NCBI GenBank assembly: GCA_006384855.1
Contig: VCJN01001064.1
Coordinates: 101,472 to 165,471, forward strand
DNA length: 64,000 nucleotides
Origin: Tetraselmis striata
Lineage: Eukaryota; Chlorophyta; Chlorodendrophyceae; Chlorodendrales; Chlorodendraceae
Direction: 5' to 3'
Part shown: in pieces, positions 59,501 through 64,000 of the stretch
Position numbering within the stretch: the stretch's first letter is position 1
Layout: every line of letters begins with the position of its first letter
Position numbers and translations under genes: made by a program
The notes under the pieces: model-generated
The model's input: only the letters and a program-made list of their open reading frames with translations
Database searches by the model: none
Told to the model about the DNA's origin: nothing

Positions 59501-61980
59501 TGACATCCATTTCTTGCATTTGTTATTCAGAGAAATCCTTCCCTATCCGCCGAGAATTTCTCAGTGTCCTTTCCAGTGGTTGCCAAGGGTATGACCTCAA
59601 CGTTCAGCGAAGAGTATGAGCCCCTCGCTCTGACCATGGCCAACTTCAAGTCACAGCATTCGAAGGCGGGGAGAAGCCGAGGTTGGCGGATTTAAGTTCC
59701 TACAAGCCAGAGATCGACGTAATCATCAAGTTTCTGGGCGCCCATGGCGCGCGTCAAGCCAACATCGACGGCAGCCACAGACGGGAGGCGAAGCGCATGG
59801 TGAAAGAAAATTATCCGGAAATCTACAAAGCCAACAAAGGCATCCACCTCACGTCGGACAAGATGTACATCGGCCTCTCGCCGGAAGTCTGCCGCTACAT
59901 GTCTATGAAGCTCAACGAGGCGGGTCACACCGTCGTGGGAGACACGTCCATGCACAGACTCCTGGTGAGCGACCCATTCTCCCAAATTATTATTAAGCTG
60001 ACCGTGGGAGCAAATAGGCGTAAATAAGTGTGACAAAGGTCGTTCTGTCGTCAGCGGGTTAAAAAAATGTCTGTCAGTGGGACGAAACGGTCTATCATCA
60101 GTGGGACGAAACGGTCTGTCATCAGTGGGACGAATCGGTATGTCATCAATGGGACGAAACGGTATGTCATCAGTGGGACGAAACGGTCTGTCATCAGTGG
60201 GACGAAACGGTCTATCATCAGTGGGACGAAACGGTCTGTCATCAGTGGGACGAATCGGTATGTCATCAATGGGACGAAACGGTATGTCATCAGTGGGACG
60301 AAACGGTCTGTCATCAGTGGGACGAAACGGTATGTCATCAGTGGGACGAAACGGTATATCATCAGTGGGACGAAACGGTATGTCATCAGTGGGACGAAAC
60401 GGTATGTCATCGGTGGGACGAAATCGGTATGTCATCAGTGAGACGAAGCGGTATGTCATCAGTGGGACGAATTAGTTTGTCATCAGCGGGACGAAACGGT
60501 GTGTCATCAGTGGGACAATCGTTCGGAATTTTGAAATCGGTGCATTTTTTTCCGCAGAACCATCGCAGATGTTTCGAGAGCTGGTATGCAGATCAGGCTG
60601 CAACTCGCCCCGGCTTTAGGGCACTTCCGCAAATTATAGTCGTGAAGGAGTTCAAGAAGTCTGAAGTTCTTCAAGTTGAACTAGAGAAGATCGGCATCAA
60701 ATATGAGAAGAGCAGCGAGTTCTCAAATTTGATTGACCTTTGCTCGCGCCCACAACGGTAAGCTGCGTACATGATGAAAATTTATCTTGTTGTTAATGCT
60801 GCTAGATTCTGACAATTGTTTTGCGCAGTGTTTTTGAGCCCCTTGAGCAGATTTCTGAAGCCTACCGGCATGTGGACCTCGGGTTTCGAGGATGGGACGA
60901 AGCCAGAACCAAACTCGGAGACCTATTTGTGTACTACCAGCAAAAACTCGATAGACTCGAGCGTCTCAATTACGGCAGGCAACTCACCCAGAAAGGAAGT
61001 GAGGAAGGTTTACGAAGCAATTCGGAAGCCTGTCAATGCAATCCTCGATAACAAGAAGTACGGCTTCGGCAAAGACAGAGCTCACTTCCGAGTCGCCCTC
61101 ATGGAGGTAAGTTGTGACCTACCCCAGTGTCTTAATCACATGGAATACTATCATTCCTTTCTCCGTACTGAAGTTTGTTTTTCGACCCAAGATGTTGGCT
61201 TTGGAACCCATGCGCCCCGGCTAGACGAGCCGTCTCTTGCCAAGCAGAGCGACAGCGCGGATCTCTCTGTGGGCCAGATGTACCTGGTGGTTAGACTGCT
61301 CATCCAAGGCGAGCACAATGTGACCCCGAGCCTCTACGAGCTGGTGGATGACATAAAGCATGCCGGCGACAATGGCCCCATGGTTGTTACGCACACCAAC
61401 GCGGAGTGATTCGCGATGATTGAGACCTGGAGGTTTCGCGATCTCTTGTGTCGAGCAAGCATCAAGCTCATGAATGCCATTGACACGGCAAAGGGCATAG
61501 AGGCACTCCAACTGCTGACGCCGGACGAACCGGCCAGGAACTAGGGGTAATATCTCTCGGACCACATCATCGAATGGGATGTGGAAGACGAAGTGTCGGA
61601 CCAGCAAGCGGCCGCTCGCCTCGACGCCATCACTAAGTTCCGAGCCAAGGTTGATGACCTCGGCCCAACAGGCTTCCCCAGAAAGTTCCAGGATTTGTTC
61701 AAAGGTGCTCATCGCTCCGGTCCTTTGATGGTCTTGCTGACCCCTCCTGCTAGATGGGGGTACATGAAATCTGCCATTGTCTCACAGCACCACTACCGGT
61801 TCGAGAGCATATCGCGGCCACCAACACCAAGATCAGGAGTGAAGCGTATCGCATCAAGAATCAGATGCCGGACTTGGTCATCTCCTTCTTCACATAGTTT
61901 GCTCTTCTGGCATGTGCGCCGGAGCTTATCGCGGTTTCCGCTCCGAATGTTTCTAATAAGCTATGGATATCGATGAAGGT
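56542..61980 (+). CDS. Unknown multi-exon gene with Glu-Pro repeat and minisatellite introns; partly broken
   Basis: Supported exons: 56542-56602 ([20 protein letters not shown]), 57243-57341, 57614-57706, 57970-58772, 58879-58929, 58996-59418, 59531 to about 59964, 60558-60757, 60829-61106, and a less certain 3' part to about 61410 or further. Junctions are GT..AG and in phase up to exon 7. Exon 4 holds about 90 residues of EPEPEP repeat (58003-58290), then [13 protein letters not shown] and a globular part. Exon 6 reads [20 protein letters not shown]. Exon 7 changes frame near 59650 (QHSKAGRS becomes [15 protein letters not shown]), and exon 10 near 60990, so the gene may be decaying or the assembly has indels. 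No family recognised. A connection with the neighbouring DUF7869-like gene is possible but unproven. Confidence 0.5.
56962..57250 (+). repeat. 24-bp minisatellite, array 1 (about 12 units)
   Basis: Units contain GTCATCAGTGGGACGAAACG with few variants. The array fills the end of intron 1 of the unknown gene, and the last unit contains the apparent splice acceptor TCAG/TGGG at 57242. Confidence 0.95.
58003..58290 (+). repeat. Glu-Pro coding repeat
   Basis: Irregular 6-bp GAGCCG/GAGCCT/GAGCCC units with interspersed ACTGAG and CTTCAG. Synonymous variation is high and the frame is kept throughout. Confidence 0.95.
60066..60522 (+). repeat. 24-bp minisatellite, array 2 (about 19 units)
   Basis: Same unit and orientation as array 1. 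It lies in the intron between 59964 and 60558. Higher-order structure is visible: a block of about five units ending in the ATCAATGGG variant occurs twice (60087-60180 and 60207-60300). Confidence 0.95.
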
Positions 61981-62482
61981 AACTAAGATCTTGTGCAACC
62001 ACAAATGCTCCTGAGTTTTCATGTGAGCTATTAACCCGAAACTGTTTTCTAATTCCACATCGCTTCCCGCGGTAACCCGTACCGTAGTGCGAAAACTACC
62101 CGAAGATGTTATATCCAAAATACCGTTTTCCGCCCACTCAGTTGCACGCGTGCGGGTGCGGCACATCGCCATGTAAATGCCAGCCCACTCGTCACCCTGC
62201 CACATTCTCAGTCACAGCCACCCCACCCCCCCGCAACCAACCGAAGCACCGGCCCCCGCGGGGGCGCAATGGACCCACAATGGGACTTTCGGCTGCCTGG
62301 CGCCTCAGAGGCCAAGCATTTCGGCATCTCCGTGGCCACCCTCAGGACCTTGTACAGTACGCGCACGCCAACCCACCCTCATCCCTCAACTTCGCACCAA
62401 TGCAGCTGCTTTGCTCGGCCTAGGAAAAGTGCCTTTCACGGTTAGGAGACCTAGCCATGTGTATTAGGAAACTTTCTACCTC
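61981..62482. other. Intergenic; no gene recognised
   Basis: No coding-like frame that I can support. Any 3' end of the upstream gene and the promoter of the downstream small gene would be here. Confidence 0.4.
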
Positions 62483-63173
62483 GTGGATTCTCTCCTAGTG
62501 TGTTGTACAGTCCCTCAGTCGCGTTTCCCTGGATGGGTGGGTATTTCTGTGGCAGAGCGCGAGTGGAGGATGGCACCGGCGGGGGCGCGGCACCCGCCCG
62601 AGGCCAACATGGCCGCGCAGCCCGGACCAACCCCCGCTACCCGAACCACGACGGCACCAGGTTCATGGATTTCTCCTCGGATGAGGACTAGGACGTGGGG
62701 GGGTAGTGGGTCGGAGTGGGAGTACGAGGGGAGCGACGAGGACGACGATTTGGAGCTGTCCCCGACTACCGGGCGCGTCCTGACGTCCCCGGAGCGTCTC
62801 ATCAAGCACGGCACCGTCGAGCGCGGTGCCGCTAACTGTTTGCCGTGCCTCGCCGAGGCGGAGGTCTTCAACATCACGGACGTCGATGGCGGGCAGCCCA
62901 CCGGCCTGGTCTACAAGTGAGCGCCGCAACGTGCCTGTGCGATGGCGTTGGGGTTGGGTGGTTGATATTTACCACTAACTAGAAATGCCAGTTGTACTCG
63001 CTACACGCCATTCTAACTTTTCTGTTGCCTCCCCCGGCCCGCCCTTCAGGATACCGGCCGGCACGCTCTGCCGGCCGTGCAAGCAGGACGCCGGCAGCCA
63101 CCCGCGCTCTCCCACCCCAAGGCAGCCAGACGGTCGGAAGCCCCGGCGCGCCGATAGGCCGGTAGGCAAGTAA
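62483..63173 (+). CDS. Small two-exon gene with paired CxxC motifs, unknown
   Basis: Exon 1 ends at 62916 (TAC AA, donor GTGAGC) and exon 2 is 63050-63173 (after CCCTTCAG); the joint restores AAG. In-frame ATGs at 62483, 62570 and 62610 are all possible starts, giving about 143-186 residues. The middle is acidic (WEYEGSDEDDDLELSP). Then ANCLPCLAEAEVFNITDVDG and, after the splice, GTLCRPCKQDAG give two CxxC pairs about 38 residues apart, as in a zinc ribbon. The tail is Pro/Arg-rich. I do not recognise the family. Confidence 0.55.
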
Positions 63174-63772
63174 GGCGGTATTAGCAACACGGAGTCCCCC
63201 AGCATGCTTAGGGTTGCCGGCATGCTTAAAGATGCCCACACCCGCCTTGAGAGAGAACATGGCAAGAGAGTGCGGTAGGGAAAGAAGATGCTCGCTGACA
63301 GGAAGGCGGCAGCCAGGCGCTAGCCGCGTGCTGTAATCTTTTCACTACATATCTCAAACTTTTGCATCGCAATTGTCATGAAAAAGCTATTACAATGTTT
63401 CTATGGGGGGAAAGGGCTGCAGTGCTGCGGCTCCCGTGGGCTTTGCCCGATTGGTGCCCGGGGGGGGGGGGGGGGGGGGGGGCGCTCTACAGGGCGTAGC
63501 GCGCTTCTTGCCATGTGGGCCACGCTTCGGTCGCTCTGGTGTGGGCAGCGCATGTTGGTGGCTTTCATGCATTTTCATGTAATTTGCATGACCTCCCCCT
63601 ACCCTGAACTCTGGGTGCCCAGCAACGCCCCTCCGGTAGGCAGTGTTTGTGACCAAGTGAGCGTGCTCAGACCCGTGACACTCACAGTTCAGCAGGTCGC
63701 CATACTAGCTTATGTAATCAGGGATATGGCATTGCAGAATGTGGCAGTACACGGTGGCAGCATCATTCTTAC
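63174..63772. other. Gap with a poly-G run and possible minus-strand exon sequence
   Basis: A G run of about 22 nt lies at 63461-63482. A minus-strand frame (63656-63480) reads HANYMKMHESHQHALPTPER and may be a later exon of the gene at 63773-63941, but I could not place its splice sites. Confidence 0.35.
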
Positions 63773-63941
63773 CTGCATCATTGACAACTGCATGTACGAA
63801 TTTCTCTGCCACCTGCTTGACCCGTTGTGCGCGAGCCTTCTGCAAGTGCACAGGTGGCCGCTGGGCGGTGCCAGGTGCGCGAGTTGGGTCCACGGGCTCC
63901 AGCAGCAGCTCCCACAGCTGCTTGCAAATATCCAAGGCGGT
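63773..63941 (-). CDS. Internal exon of a gene extending beyond the right edge
   Basis: 169-nt exon between acceptor ATGCAG (63942-63943) and donor GTAAGA (63772-63771), phase 0 in and 1 out. It reads TALDICKQLWELLLEPVDPT ... RVKQVAEKFVHAVVNDAG. A GTAAGC at 63993-63988 on the same strand may be the donor of the preceding exon at the window edge. Function unknown. Confidence 0.55.
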
Positions 63942-64000
63942 CTGCATCTCATCACATCATCACCTCTGCACATCATCGGAGGCGCTTACCGTTGGGTAAG

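Noticed and set aside
60077..60475. Octapeptide-repeat proteins on both strands over the minisatellite arrays
   Set aside because: A 24-bp unit without stops opens several frames at once. Only the reading joined to exon 2 at 57243 has splice support.
56962..60522. CRISPR-like arrays
   Set aside because: The 24-bp units are directly adjacent with no unique spacers and lie in introns of a eukaryotic gene.
1..64000. tRNA or rRNA genes
   Set aside because: None recognised by eye; a covariance-model scan would be decisive.

Overview
The window looks like nuclear DNA of a green alga (Chlorophyta in the broad sense). It carries a nuclear psaD gene with a plastid transit peptide, intron-rich housekeeping genes with GC-rich exons, degenerate plant-type TTTAGGG/CCCTAAA tracts, and many poly-C/poly-G runs of about 15 to 30 nt. 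I cannot name the species. All exon models below were read by eye from conserved protein sequence plus GT..AG boundaries.

Layout. 1-5035: remains of two tyrosine-recombinase (YR) retroelements, the second still showing a B1-A2-B2 split-repeat arrangement. 6772-11860 (+): an 8-exon kinesin with an unusual C-terminus. 12417-22217 (-): SUMO-activating enzyme subunit 2 (UBA2/SAE2), about 15 exons, tail to tail with the kinesin. 25041-26257 (-): psaD, two exons. 28489-33395 (-): a 16-exon transposase-like gene of unknown family with consistent exon phases from the fourth exon on. 34118-37609 (+): a young YR retroelement with identical split direct repeats, a gag-like ORF and a full YR, but no reverse-transcriptase core. 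38183-45434: small unknown ORFs, several tandem repeats, and a decayed Cys-rich/transposon-like locus. About 47440-52641: a decayed element with an RNase H-like region on + and a YR on -, as in Kangaroo of Volvox. 52925 to about 55860 (-): a decayed DUF7869-like transposon protein. 56542 to about 61980 (+): an unknown multi-exon gene with a Glu-Pro repeat, two frame breaks, and two arrays of the same 24-bp minisatellite in its introns. 62483-63173 (+): a small two-exon gene with paired CxxC motifs. 63773-63941 (-): one exon of a gene running off the right edge.

The three recognisable cellular genes serve motor transport, SUMO conjugation and photosystem I. They are not functionally linked to each other, and most of the rest is mobile-element sequence. 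The most unusual signals are: a minisatellite whose units can each supply an in-frame 3' splice site (56962-57250); homopolymer C tracts placed at or just after 5' splice sites in several unrelated genes; the RT-less but recently copied YR element; and the kinesin with a novel tail.
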